A stretch of DNA of 64,000 nt, from contig NC_057376.1 of the NCBI RefSeq assembly GCF_016906535.1, positions 1,116,001 through 1,180,000 of the forward strand, written 5' to 3'. Position numbers and translations under genes: made by a program. This stretch comes from Rhizoctonia solani (lineage: Eukaryota; Basidiomycota; Agaricomycetes; Cantharellales; Ceratobasidiaceae). The notes under the pieces are model-generated. The model saw nothing but the letters and a program-made list of their open reading frames with translations, made no database searches and had not been told where the DNA came from. This document shows, piece after piece, positions 1-11,479 of the stretch (positions within the stretch are counted from its first letter, which is position 1; the number at the start of each line of letters is the position of its first letter).

Positions 1-1426
1 GTTTGGGACTTACATCGGTAAACCGCTGCGAAGTCAGCTGCTGAAGCCTTTGGCTCTTCTTTTCGAGTCGCGATTTGGTCGGAGGTTTGAGACCATCGGC
101 CTGGCAGATCCTGATCAAACGATCTACTTCTCGCTATGGTAGATTGCGTGAGCACGTGTAAAGGTTAAGTAGTGGGCACCTTCTCACGTCAGTAAATGGC
201 GAATTGGATACTCTGTCCATGGGAAACAATTTGGTATCTTTTCCATGTCGAAGTTCCAGTACTTGGTCAGTGATCTGGCCCTCGAAAGTATATGGTTTGA
301 CCAAGTCGGCCCCGAGGTCTAGAAGAGTGTTAGGCGAGTTGGTCACAAGGATAACAAGAAACACTAACCGACGATCTCGCACACGCGGTAAACAGGAGCC
401 CCATGTTCGTCACCTCCAATGAGGTACCGTACATATGCGCCTATGGGACATTTGAACACTGGCACCTGTTGCTAGCCAAATCCACACTCACCCTGGACCA
501 GCTCCTGGAACCAAGTAACATGGCAGAATTTGGCCAACTGCTCCCGTGTCAAACGGGCTGCATTAAAGTCATCGATCGTGGGCGGTTCTTCCTTTTCTTC
601 CTTCTTCTGTCTGGGCGTCGAGTTATCAAATGATTCGTCTCCGGGCCTAAATTGACCTTCTTCGTCTGAGGAATCGCTCTCGGGACTGGAAGAGCGGCGC
701 TTGACTGGGCTGTCATCTGATGTACGAGTCTATACGTACTTGAGCGACCCCCACTTGGCTTCATGTAAACGAATAGGCTCACCCGTCGAGACATGTTATC
801 CTGTTTTGCCCTGCGTTTTTCTTTCAGCTGCTCCAGTCCCTTGGATTTTTCCTTGGTCACTCCAATGCTGGTGTGTTTTCCTGTAACGCAAAACTCTGGT
901 TAAACTATCGACACAAGCTGAATTTGCATATTTACGTTTTGCAGCCTTGGCCACTGGGTCACTGGAAGCATCAGGAGAACCCCTTTGGGCTTTGAGCATG
1001 CGATCGAGGTTGACTTTATCCTGGAATCGTTGCATTTCTTCCATACGCTGGCTCAGAATGTCTTCTCGCTCGGTTTCTGGCATCTCCAATAGTCTAAGAG
1101 CGACCATTAGCTCCAAGTCGATAAGCGGCCATCATTAGTACACACCGTTGTCTGTCAAGCTCGTCTGCATATTTACCCTCAAGGGGATATGGATTCGCCT
1201 CGTCTTCTTCGCTCTCTGGGTCGTCTGCATATTCGTCCTCGGCTCTGTCCCGATTGTTTCATAAGCAAAATCACAGGCCCGCCAATAACTATACTCACTC
1301 CTGCTTCCTACGTTTTGAAGATGACTTGTGTTGGCTAGAAGAAGAGCGTTTACGACGGCGTGGTTGGTCCTCGGAATCTCCGGCCAAAGCCAACAACTCG
1401 TCAGATAGATCATTATCGTCGGACAT
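1..1426 (-). CDS. RTF1: RNA polymerase II-associated protein Rtf1 (Paf1 complex), 3' end outside window
   Basis: Rtf1 is a nuclear Paf1-complex subunit that couples elongating RNA polymerase II to histone H2B ubiquitination and chromatin marks. The start ATG is at 1426, giving the acidic N-terminus MSDDNDLSDELLALAGDS followed by an Arg/Ser/Lys-rich stretch. A second exon holds PYPLEGKYADELDRQR, and the next has LLEMPETEREDILSQRMEEM, a family hallmark just upstream of the Plus3 domain. The Plus3 core is visible at about 160-380 (DLGADLVKPYTFEGQ, KLFPMDRVSNSPFTD); this domain binds phosphorylated Spt5. The exon nearest the window edge encodes DRLIRICQADGLKPP and ends in a GTAAGT donor at about position 14, so the C-terminal part lies beyond the window. 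Introns are about 50-55 nt. It is tandem with the SnoaL-like gene, 237 bp upstream. The identification is secure; exact inner exon borders are not. Confidence 0.92.
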
Positions 1427-1663
1427 AATTTTCTATTTTCAAAGAATTCGCGAGGGAACAGAAATATGGGATAGATATTAGCGGGGGAAACAGGGCGGCC
1501 GTGGTCGTATGTGTGAAACAGCCGACAACACCGGGAAACACGGAACTTGGAGGCAGAGTGGCTGTGCATAATTTCATATGTTCAGTAATTACGTTACGTT
1601 ACTACAATCATATAGACATATTATATTATACAAAAAGTAAGAATGCAATAGATTTGGGGTAAT

Positions 1664-3225
1664 TCAAACTTGAATAGGGTTATACGGGGTTGGTGTGCGC
1701 TCTGGTGTACGACGAGGTACTCGGACAAAGAATGGTGCAGTCTTTCCATTTAGGCGGCGTAACCACTGCATATATACGTTAGGGTCCCTTTTGGGTGTAT
1801 ATTCATGGAAACTTACAATAGCTCCCCAGTTCCGGGGCGGCTCTTCTCCATTCCACCTATCCTCCATCTTGATAATCTTTCCGTCCTCATCGAGTTCAAG
1901 AACGATGAGTGAATGAATCGTCTAGCTGGTATATGAGCCAACCGAGCGCAACTGAGGTAGCAAGCAAACCAGACCCACCTTCTTTCTTTTGATATACCGG
2001 AGCGTATATTGCTGTGTCTGATCAAATACTATCTTGTGTGGGTAATGGGTTGAAGACAGTACGCGATACTCGAGGGTCGTTGATCGAGCGGCTATCCTGG
2101 GCTATGATAATGGTTAGCAGGGATGCCTCATACTCTCGACTTGGAATCCGGCTTACCAGCCCATACCACTGCGCAGCATACTCTTTATACCCAACACATT
2201 TAGTCAATGGGTCCTGAGTGGACTATTAATCCATAAACCGGACGTATCCTAAATCAATAGCTCACCTCGAATACTGCATTCGGATGCCATGATCTATCAA
2301 ATATCTCCAATGAAGGATGAGCGCAAAAGAGCTAAACAAATGTTAGACCAGCCCAGCATGGACGAAATCGAGTCTACGAACTTCCAGCACGTCCTCCACA
2401 GTCTGTTTTCGTTTACCCTCCAATATCACATTCTTCGATCCGAAACTAGCCCTCACAGCCTCCTGTTTAGAGTACTACCCACCAAATGCGTCGGCCAACG
2501 TCACACTAACGACAAGTTGCCACTCACTTTGGGATTCCCGGTATAATGTGCACCGCCAGCGAGACTGGCCAGCATTCCGGGAGTCGGCAAATTAGCCAGT
2601 ATCCCAGAACTCCCGTGCCATGAGTGGGTCGTTGCATGACTAGACGTCGTACTAAGCCGGCGGCCCGTCCGGTCGGAGTGTCGCGTACCGGTTCGTGTCA
2701 ATGTAAATGACAAGCGCCTACTGCTGTTCGAGCTCTGTGGAGTGCCTTCAATAGCGCCCGCCATCCTTCGCTCGGCTGTCAAAAGCTGAGGGGCGGATTT
2801 GGTTGCAGTCATATTGCTTGGTCGTTGGTGTTGGGAAGTAGGGATATCGCTTCCACTGGAGATAGAGTTGGAGCCCTCGGCACGTGTGGTGAGTGGCCGC
2901 AGCTCAAGTTGGTTATTGCTTCTCTGGGCAGCCTGCAATTGGTTGACACTTGGCGTAGACCGAAAGCGGGAATACTGTTCGATACGTTCGAGAGGAATCT
3001 GTGCAGCTGGGTTGGTTGCAAACCGGGCGCTACGGGTATGGTGAAGTCGTTGGTGCCGTGCGATCCCGGGCCCGTGATAACTTCGGCCGCCGACTCCATT
3101 GGAGCCCCCAGTGATCAGTATACTTCTGGTTCGGTCGTTGGCTGGCGCCCACCCGAATGCGAATGCGAGTGTGGATGCGAATGCGAATGCACGTATGCAT
3201 GTGTCGTGACAGTAGTTGCCGTCAT
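1664..3225 (-). CDS. SnoaL/NTF2-like fold protein with Ser/Thr-rich N-terminus
   Basis: The C-terminal half reads as a SnoaL-like (NTF2-superfamily, alpha+beta cone) domain. It contains SWHPNAVFEDPLTKCVGY, then EYAAQWYGL, a strand pair around LEYRVLSSTHYPHKIVFDQ, and LIVLELDEDGKIIKMEDRW. That layout (FxDP motif, QF/QW-x-GL, late LxLxxDxxGKI strand) is typical of basidiomycete proteins of unknown function in this fold. The first 190 or so residues are low complexity: a His-Ser repeat right after the start, then Ser/Thr/Arg-rich sequence. I infer ATG at 3225 and a 124-nt first intron (GTATAC donor near 3122, ACAG acceptor) because this restores the frame; the start is the least certain part. 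Length would be about 380 residues. No catalytic residues can be assigned, so neither substrate nor pathway is claimed. Confidence 0.65.
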
Positions 3226-3597
3226 GGCTTGAACCGTTAACCTAAAATGTGCGCTAAACAGGTAATGTCCGGATTTTCAAGTCTGCCAAACTCTAGCGTG
3301 GGGGGAACATGGGGGCCATCTCTTGCTCAGGTCAACTTTCCTCTAGTTAACAACTCGCCTGTAGGTCCGTGAGACAGAGGCGTGCTCTCATCTGCGGAGC
3401 TTGCAGCGAGAGGAGCCTTGATCTCGGAACTCCACGTGGCTGTGCATTAATGATTTACGGTGGGGTCGAATTGAGTTCCCGAAAATACAAGTAAAATAAC
3501 ACAAACTAAAACATACATGTATTCTGACCCCAAAGAAAAAAATAAGTTTCGGACATGAGTATAACCAAGATCATATTTATTAGTGTCTACCATCCAA
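3226..3597. other. Intergenic stretch, no gene seen
   Basis: This lies between the inferred start of the SnoaL-like gene and the stop of the glutathione transferase, both on the minus strand. It must hold the promoter of the former and the 3' region of the latter. I found no conserved reading frame or repeat in it. Confidence 0.5.
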
Positions 3598-4560
3598 TTA
3601 GCTAACGGTAGGGATGGCAGGCGGTGTGCTTCCTGCTTGAGATGGTGGCGGGGATACAGACTTGGCACGGCGAATGTGTCCTATACGCTCCTTGTATTTG
3701 GCCAGCAAACCAACCTGAGCAAATTAAATCAGTTGTACGGTCTTGTGATAACTTATATTAGTCAACTCACCTCATCAAAAGTCTTCTTGAAGCTTTCTCT
3801 CGCAAGCAGAGCATTGGTATATTCCCTTAAAATACGGAACTGTTCGCCCTCAAAGACTTCCTCGTAGAGCTTCAAGCCCTCGCCTTCGGGGAAAACTCCA
3901 AGATCGTGCTTGAGCTGGAGTCGAATACGAGCCAGGAATGGCGCAATCGAAATATCTGCGATGTTTGGCTTTTCGCCACCAAAGAATACACTATTCCTAG
4001 GCAACCGTTGTTGAATCGTATCCAGCACATTCTTCAACGGGTCCCCAACCGCTCCCTTGAAAACAAATGCGAAAAAGGCAGGCAAGAGCTTGCACCCCAC
4101 AAATTCGACAAAGAACCGGGCTTGAGCCGCTCGATAGGGCTAGACGGCATGAGCTTCGCTTCGGGGTACAAGTCCGCAACAAGTTCGACGAGAACGGCAG
4201 ACTCGGCAAGCTTGATCGATTGATCAGACGGAGAGTCCGGAGAGGCTGCGGGCCCGCCATATGCGATTGCTGGAACTGGAAGGTTTCAAACACAGAACAA
4301 AGATTAGATGATGTTGGTACAATTTGACATTTGATCTTACCTTTGCTGGCGGGGTTCACCTTGGTGACGTACCAATCAGGCTTATGGTTTAGATCAATTT
4401 CGTAGTTGGTGTATGTGGCACCAGCTTCCTCAAGAGCGATCCTTACTCTTTGAGAGAAGGGACATATCTATTATTTCATTTCAAGTCAGAGGCCTCCATG
4501 GACGACTGGTAACATCGAACTTACCTTGGCGGTATAAATCACGAGTGGCTCTTCGCTCAT
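3598..4560 (-). CDS. Glutathione S-transferase-like protein (omega/SspA-like)
   Basis: The protein has a thioredoxin-fold N-terminus and an all-helical C-terminal domain, as in cytosolic glutathione transferases that conjugate glutathione or reduce mixed disulfides. Starting from ATG 4560 the first exon is MSEEPLVIYTAK, and after a 60-nt intron comes ICPFSQRVRIALEEAGA. That is the CPFS/CPYC-type active-site segment with a cysteine, seen in omega-class and related enzymes. NPASK followed after an intron by VPAIAYGG gives the cis-proline beta3 turn, and LAESAVLVELVADLYPEA gives the glutathione-gamma-Glu contact (ES). The C-terminal domain carries PNIADISIAPFLAR, the conserved N-capping box of helix 6. 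The tail VSPPPSQAGSTPPAIPTVS is Ser/Pro rich and stops at TAA 3598-3600. Length is about 260 residues, normal for the family. Substrate specificity cannot be read from sequence. Confidence 0.88.
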
Positions 4561-5090
4561 GGTGGTAAGGGGGAGAGATAGGAGCAACCGAGGGGCAGTG
4601 ATCCAAATCGACAGAGACAAGCGAGTGGCTGGCCCATAGTTCGGCTTGCATATATAACCCGATGGGCTTTAATTCGCACGTGAACAAGATTGGTCAGGGA
4701 GCCGTAAAATTAGTCAGACCCATAGGCGCTAACTTGGTTGCTTGCCGCCAGAGGCTGACCAACCCTGTTCCACCGGCCTTTGGTTGCCGCTTGACATACA
4801 CCCCATATGCGAAAGTTTCTGTTTTTGTCCACTTTTAATATTGGTGAAATTTGGCAGGCAGGCGCTTGCCGACTATCCTTAGTCAACCTTGGATCTGATC
4901 TCGGGGACATGGCCGGATGGAGGACCATTTGCGATTAGTATGTAAGCAGCTATGGGACCAGGTATGATATCATCAGTATATCTCTTACCCATCCATCGTC
5001 GGAAATACAGCGGCCGTAGTCTGACTCTTCTCCTAGATCTTACCAGTATAACCTCTTCTGCTCAATTCTCCCACGACATCCAAATACATC
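4561..5090. other. Divergent intergenic region (GST / Sec14-like)
   Basis: These 530 bp separate two divergently transcribed genes, so they should contain both promoters. Apart from the TATA-like box near 4650 I see no coding potential supported by a family match. Confidence 0.5.
4649..4657 (-). promoter_or_regulatory. TATA-like box of the glutathione transferase gene
   Basis: The minus strand reads TTATATATGC here, about 90 bp upstream of the glutathione transferase ATG, the usual distance for a TATA element in these fungi. The assignment rests on motif and spacing only. Confidence 0.4.
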
Positions 5091-6273
5091 ATGACGCTTC
5101 ACGCAAACCTCGATGAGAAACAATCCAAAGCCTTAGACGAGCTCAAAGATGTCCTAGAGAAATCCGGCGACTACAATCCCGGAAGAGAAGGATCCAAGCC
5201 ATCGCATTCTGATGCAACACTGATGTGGTAGTAATCTTCTCCTCATCCTTGCCATTCGCAAGAACGTTCTAGCCTGATGTTGGCCTCGTGTATAGACGGT
5301 TCTTGCGGGCTCGGAGATACTCTCCGACCGATGCTGCTCAGCATTTCAGAAATGTAGAGAAATGGCGAACCGAACATGACGTAGACAATCTGTATCGAGC
5401 CGGGTTCGATGTCCAAGAGTTTGAAGAGATGAAGACGTTTTATCCCCGGTGGACGGGGAGAAGAGATAAAGTATGTCCTGCGTCCCCTGAGTGTGTGGTG
5501 ATGCTTAGACATTGCCCAGCGTGGTTTACCATTATACGTGTATCAATTATCCAGTTTGACCCCTGATGTCATGAAGAAACTTAGCTCGGTACCGTCCGAA
5601 AGGAGGTACCAACGAATGTAAGTAAACCACCTGGTTATTGAGACAGCCACTAAATCCCTTATAGCGTCGCACTATACGAGTATATGCTTAATTTTGCGTT
5701 TGCTACGTGCACCGCACTACCCCCGCCTGAATCCAACTCTGATTCAGTCCTTCCCTCTCACATTGCACAAGCAACTAATATAATTGATATGCAAAACACG
5801 TCCCTCAAACAACTATTCCACTTCCGCGCACACCTACAAGAAGCCTCGACACTAGCGACAGCAAATTATCCGGAAACCCTGGGTACGATTTTCGTAGTTG
5901 GTGCACCTGGATGGTGGAGTACAGTTTGGGGTTGGGTCAAGGTACATATAAAGGCCCCTTGAGTTTCCTGTTTGCTAAAGTCCGTGGCGTAAAGGGATGG
6001 TTTGACGAACAAACCCGAGCCAAGATCCACATTCTTCCCAACCCCCTACCGCAGGATAGCGAATTACTAGAGAGTATACCCACTTCATCGCTCCCCAAGC
6101 AATATGGCGGACAGCTGGCATGGGAATATGGGGTTGATCCATTTTTAGATGAGCCGGAGACTGAGCTCTTGAGATCTGCTGGAATGGCTGCTGACGAGAA
6201 GTTCGTCACGGGCCCGATTAGTTTGAAGCCCAAGGAGGGAGGTGGATGGGTGCTTGAGAGGTATGGGAGATAA
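5091..6273 (+). CDS. CRAL-TRIO domain (Sec14-like) lipid-transfer protein
   Basis: Sec14-like proteins bind and exchange phosphatidylinositol, phosphatidylcholine or other hydrophobic ligands and link lipid metabolism to membrane traffic. ATG 5091 starts MTLHANLDEKQSKALDEL. The helical CRAL-TRIO N-domain follows with DATL and, after an intron (about 5228-5294), RFLRARRYSPTDAAQHF, the classic RFLRAR motif. The lipid-binding lobe includes TNIIDMQNTSLKQLFHF and YPETLGTIFVVGAPGWW, the conserved YPE and phi-N/GAP-x-W segments, then KGWFDEQTRAKIHIL and LPKQYGGQLAWEYG (the QYGG gating-helix end). Stop is TAA at 6271-6273; length is about 320 residues. It has five exons with 50-70 nt introns. The ligand is unknown. 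It could equally be annotated as a phosphatidylinositol transfer protein, but paralogs are numerous in fungi, so no symbol is given. Confidence 0.88.
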
Positions 6274-7128
6274 GACACGAACTTTATGAACTTAAAGAAT
6301 ATGTAGATAATGTTTTGTACAATTGTGTTATAATCCTCGAATGTATATACGCTATAGCCCTCGTAATCTAGCTTTGCGTCGTGCTAACATGTGTGTACCC
6401 CATATGATGCGCGTGTGTGGTGGTGTCGTAATGGCCATCACGTTTCGCAATTCATGAACTTGGTCCAGCCCTGCTAGTTAGCGTTGGAAAATACCGATCA
6501 AACTACTAAATCAAGGCGAACTTTGTATTAGCCCGGATATTTTTAGGCATGGGGAGGGTTGCATTTACGCTCTCTGAACTGTGTAGGTATATCATGTGTG
6601 TGTGCGAAAGCAACGATTCCTAGAACATTTCTCATTCAGTTTATCTCACAATACAATATGATTGACGTTATCGAGGCAAGTAGTATTTCAATGACACCTC
6701 ACAGGTTCAGGGAATTATAGTTGGTCTCAAGGATACTGAGTGTTGCACCCTGCTTGGCGCACAGGAAGCCACAGTCCAACAGAAGGAGATGAACACTAAT
6801 CTAGAACGGTGGTGTTATCGGCGTGATGGTGTATAGGACTAAAACCAAGGCCGAGACAAAAATGAGTGTCTTCAAGTCCGAAATACCATATATTTGTGCA
6901 TGTTATACCGAGGGTCGATGTATTTGTCCTGAGGAACTTGATCACCGATATTCAGGGTTCCCAGGGATAAGCCATTTCTGGGTAGCTGGCTCATGGCTCT
7001 TGCAAGCTTTCCTCGACATTCATATAGACTCGATCCCTTCCTATCTTATATACCTGGTAAATGTCCCTCTTTCAAAACATGTTTGGGTGCTGCCTTGGCC
7101 GACGTGGTCATTCAAAGGCGAGTGTATC
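6274..7128. other. Intergenic, no gene assigned
   Basis: This is 855 bp between the Sec14-like gene and the inferred start of the next plus-strand gene. An open frame runs from 6823 into that gene, but its product resembles nothing I recognise, so I treat it as leader sequence. No repeats were noticed. Confidence 0.4.
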
Positions 7129-7953
7129 ATGTCGTTGGTTAATCCGAGGATGTTGACAAAATGTTTCATTATCAAGCAACCAGACGAGCGCACAGCACTC
7201 ATTCCTACACCCATAGAACCAATCGACCAGCTGTGAGTATATTCTACATTTCTTGCCAGCCCTTGGTTATTGGTTATTGTGCACACAGGCCTCTTATCGA
7301 AGATGATTCCAACTACTTGAAGGACCAGCTGTTTGCCGCTCACCGTGATGCTGCCAGGTACGTCAACTTGCCCAATCGGCCACGGCCATTCTAAAAAAGT
7401 AGGAAACAGTCGAATGGTGAATGTAGAGGCAGACCATCCGTTCGTCATAGTCCCTACACACGACTCTTCATATTCCCACTCCGAGTCCCGCTCTCCATCC
7501 CGTTCGAGCTCACGACACTATGAGTACGAAGCAAGGTCGATATCTCCAGACCGCCACGGGAGAGAAGAGAGCTTAGATGAAGATGTGTTCCATGTTCATA
7601 TCGAGGGTATTCGCTTCTTGCGACCAGAGGTCATGCGAGGGAGGTCCGGGTCTGTCAGTAGGGGGAGGCCGAGGCTCGATCTAAGGAACGGAAGCGTTAG
7701 GGGATCCAGGGAGAACGTTATACCTGTGCCAGGCGAAGGTTTATCTGTGAGTATCCTTTTTTCACAAGACTCAGAAAAAAACCGGGTCTGAATCATGTGT
7801 GGCAAGTCATACGACACGCAGATACCAACCCCCACTCAACCATTACAAAATCCAATGGAAACACCACTTGTTCTCAAAGGCAAGTCAGTAGTGCGTGGAT
7901 TCCCACCTGTACACGAAGTGATGGGTACTGGCGAGGGAGACTACTACGGCTGA
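7129..7953 (+). CDS. Hypothetical protein, Ser/Arg-rich, unknown function
   Basis: I do not recognise a family. The model joins MSLVNPRMLTKCFIIKQPDE to PLIEDDSNYLKDQLFAAHRD through an intron at about 7233-7288 and to SRMVNVEADHPFVIVPTHD through one at about 7357-7410. Both junctions keep the frame and have GT-AG ends. The middle is rich in Ser, Arg and His (SESRSPSRSSSRHYEYEARS), which suggests a disordered, phosphorylatable segment. EDVFHVHIEGIRFLRPEVMR looks more ordered. A last short exon ends VVRGFPPVHEVMGTGEGDYYG with TGA at 7951-7953. The gene is about 210 residues and sits 295 bp ahead of COG3 on the same strand. The ATG at 7129 is a choice; the same frame stays open upstream to 6823, so the protein may be longer. 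Confidence 0.5.
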
Positions 7954-8248
7954 GCGCTTGTTTTCCCATTTTTTCTCTTTTCGTATTCCTACGCACTATG
8001 TAGTTTTGCTATTCGGAGGACTTTTTTCCAGGCATGTTTTCACACAATCCTTTATTCCTTCCCTTTATCCCTGCACCAATACACCCTGCTTGTATAGTAC
8101 CATGCTTGAGAACCCACCTCTCAACATTAGTATGTTGTTTGAATTGCATCCTGGGGCTGCCAACAAGCGCCGGTCTGGGCTTCGATAATTCGACTATGGC
8201 AATCAAACCTCGACTGGAGTCTCTTTGATTATTCAATCGTCCTGAATC

Positions 8249-11200
8249 ATGGCCACTGTACGACCTGGTATACGACGACCTAATATAACTACTACCGGAT
8301 CTCATGCGCCTTCCCCTCATGCAAAACCTGCTCTGACCGTGGAGGAATGGGAGACCAAGGCTCCACTTGATGATGTTGAAGTCCGTAGTGTGCTAAGCCT
8401 GAAGATACGATGTGAGGAAAAAAAACCTCCACTCAAGGTCAGCATGATTCAATGTAATGACCTATGTTTCTGAAATGTCCTAGTTTCGAGAGGAAGACTC
8501 TCCGTCGCGTCCTTCAACACCCATTCTTGGCAGACATGGGGGACTTTTCTCATCCGCTCCTGGTTCTAGATCGGCAACACCCGTGCCTATGCTCACAGTC
8601 ACAAGAGATGGCACATCTCACCCCCTTCATCCCCAAGTACCGCTGGAAACCCCACAACAATTCCATGATTGGTTTGCACTCATCGACAGATCAATCACCT
8701 ACTCCCAGGAATCACATTTCCGTTCGCATCTGCAAAATGTCGAGGCCCAGCTGGTATCTTGCGACAACTTGCTTGACCGAGTGCATGGGGCGAGTGACGA
8801 TCTGACGCTGCTTCACAATGACTGGCAGAGCGTAGAAGATCGGGGCGAGAGTCTCAAAGGCGCGGCTCAGCGTCTTCTCGAGGAACGTGTGAGTATTGGT
8901 TCATTCGGAGCTATAGTGCTTTACAGATTAATTAATATTCTAGGATAGGCTTATCAAAGTCACCGACGCAATTGGTGCTAGGCTCGAATATTTCAGGAGC
9001 TGGAATATGCTACGCGGATGTTAAATCACCCAGGAGAGGCACTGGTCCTTCAAACAGACTTTTTATTGATGGTCGAACGGGTTGATGTGTGCCTGGAGTA
9101 CATGAAGACGCATGTACGTATGTATTTATATTCGTTGACTCTACAGAACTGACGTCCATTTAGCGCCACTTCAAGGAAGCCGAAATATATTTACTCAGGT
9201 TCCAGCAATGCTTAACTCGAGCCATGACGCTTATCAAAATGTATCTCGTTGGCACGTTGAGAGCGATCCACACAGACGTACAAAAGCGAACGATTGAAAC
9301 TGTAAGCTCTTATTTGAACGATATAGACTTACTCCCGACTCTTGTATATAGGACATCTCATCTACGGCCGCGCATCACTTGTTGTATACCAAGTTCCAAT
9401 CTTTGGTCCCATCCATCAGTCCCTTGGTCATGGAACTCGAGAATCGGGCTATCTCTCATCCTGATCAGCTGGAATCCCTACTCAGCGAATGCCACACCGC
9501 ATACTTCTCCGTGCGAAGAGCACTCCTCGTCCCACGTGTGACTGAAGAAATTCGGGGGTTGCAGCCAGGCCAGAGCGAGCTGATCGAGCTGGTGCGTTTA
9601 CGGCAACCCTTTTTATTTATTTTGTTCGAGCCATCCTCATTTTGTTGGACTTTCGTCAGACTCGTGTTGGGTGCACCTATCTGAAGCAAGTTTGCACAGA
9701 AGAATTCAATCTGTTCCGCAGGTTCTTCAACTCGGGCGAGGACAAGCTGTAGTAAGTAATATTCATTCATATCAGTATGGCGATTTAACTCACCAAGGTT
9801 TCGTCAAGCCGTTATTTGGAGGGTATATGTGATCACTTGTACGACGATCTTCGACCACGCATACTCCATGAGCAAAAACTTGACGTTTTATGTGAAGTAT
9901 GCACCGTCCTCCAAGCGTTAATGGTGCTCGACATTCCTCTCCAATCGTTTGGAGATAGCGGTGCCCCGCCGCCTACAGATGAGGACCCACTTCAACTTAC
10001 TACGTCTCCGACTTTGGAGGCCTATGATTTGCAGCTCCCGCCTCGTACACCTGGTTTGGCCAAATTGCATATCAGCCATTTGTTACAAATGGTACTTCAG
10101 GATGCCCAAACGAGATTGTTTTTCAAGGCACAGGCGATCGTTCAATCTGAGATTAGGAATTATGCCGCACAGCCAAAGGATCTAGACTATCCCGCCAAAT
10201 TGAGAGGTATCTCAATTACAGGAATCTTTTGGTATGTTGTGTTGACTTGGTGCATATAGACGTCGCAGCATTTGTCCAGCCTGAAGTCAGCGATGAGGAT
10301 GAAGAAGATGATGGCATAACTTTGAAAATGCCGAAGCTAGAACCAGAATCAGCATGGTATCCACCACTCCTCACAACAGTCAATGTTCTCAAAAAGCTCC
10401 ATGAATACGTGAAGGTGAGATAGAAAGCGTACATTCCAACCTACTTGCCATTTACGATTGTCCGTCAGCCTGCAATATTCCAAGACATTTCACAGGAAGC
10501 AATTTCGCTGTGCCGGATATCTATTCTATCCGCGGCAGACCTGATCTTGGCGCGACCCGAGTCCAACGACATAGATGCTCATCTATTTGTCATTCGCCAT
10601 TTGCTGGTACTCAAGGAGATCACTACTGCGGTAGAAAATGCTACTACGGACTATGAGGTTGCGTCTCAGCCGGCTTCGGGTTAGTACCAAGTCCGAGATC
10701 GGATGATACCTTCCTGTGTTAACTCTTTGAGGATAGATACTTTGGGTAACTTGCTCCGCGGGACGAGTTCGTTGTTTAACCCCACGGGTTTACTCGGAGG
10801 TATGCTCGGGCCATCTCGGTATGGAGAATCTCTTCCTGTGGCTCGCACGGTGGGTAGTCCTATACAGTTGACTGGTAAATATTGACCAAATGTTCATGTA
10901 GACAATTGATGAAGATCTCAAACGCTCCTGCGAATCACTCATTACCAAGTGCGCTGAATTGGCAACAGCTCCTTTGAAGGCCTTTATTGCCGCTTGTGAC
11001 AACTTTACGAGATCTCAACCGGACACACTCTTATCAACACAGGAATTTGCCCAACTCCCTGGGATAGTTAAAGCCCAAGACGAATTCCGTTCCGTATGTG
11101 AAACACAGCTCTCCCAGTGGGCAACGCATGTTCGGCTCTATCTCCGCGACGAAAATACGATTAGTGTGCTTCTTCCAGCAATGTATGACGAGATTGCCTC

Positions 11201-11324
11201 GGTATTTACCGCGTTTAGGAAAACGGCAGAGACCAGGTGTTCTCCCGGGTGTGGGATCTCGTTGATGTCGTTGCCTGATTTATGGGAGTGGCTACGCTCG
11301 TTGCAGGTTGGGGTCAAGAAATAG
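8249..11324 (+). CDS. COG3: Conserved oligomeric Golgi complex subunit 3 (Sec34 family)
   Basis: COG3 belongs to the A lobe of the eight-subunit COG tether that captures retrograde vesicles at the cis-Golgi. ATG 8249 gives MATVRPGIRRPNITTTGSHA and an extended N-terminal tail. A coiled-coil-like segment follows (FRSHLQNVEAQLVSCDNLLD and RGESLKGAAQRLLEE), the part that packs with other lobe A subunits. The Sec34 signature is clear at about 8995-9330: LEYATRMLNHPGEALVLQTD, then HFKEAEIYLLRFQQCLTRAM and a helix with TLIKMYLVGTLRAIHTDVQ. The rest is alpha-helical (RYLEGICDHLYDDLRPRILH, LCEVCTVLQALMVLDIPLQ) and ends SLPDLWEWLRSLQVGVKK with the stop at 11322-11324. About ten small introns are needed, and the product is about 800 residues, as expected for the family. 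It is convergent with the MFS gene that ends at 11480. Confidence 0.92.
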
Positions 11325-11479
11325 GTATTTGTACAGACTGTACGGTGGTGGTAAATATACTATCATCATGTACAAATATTTTTGTGTCTTCTGTTTGAAA
11401 CAATCCGCATTCTGCATAGTGTCATCAACTCCTTGGCTCATTTATGATGTTTGCTCTGCTAGGCTCAAATTGATCAAGT

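Noticed and set aside
2825..3232. 135-residue plus-strand frame with Cys/Glu repeats
   Set aside because: It is the antisense reading of the CATTCG-type repeat and Ser-rich part of the SnoaL-like gene.
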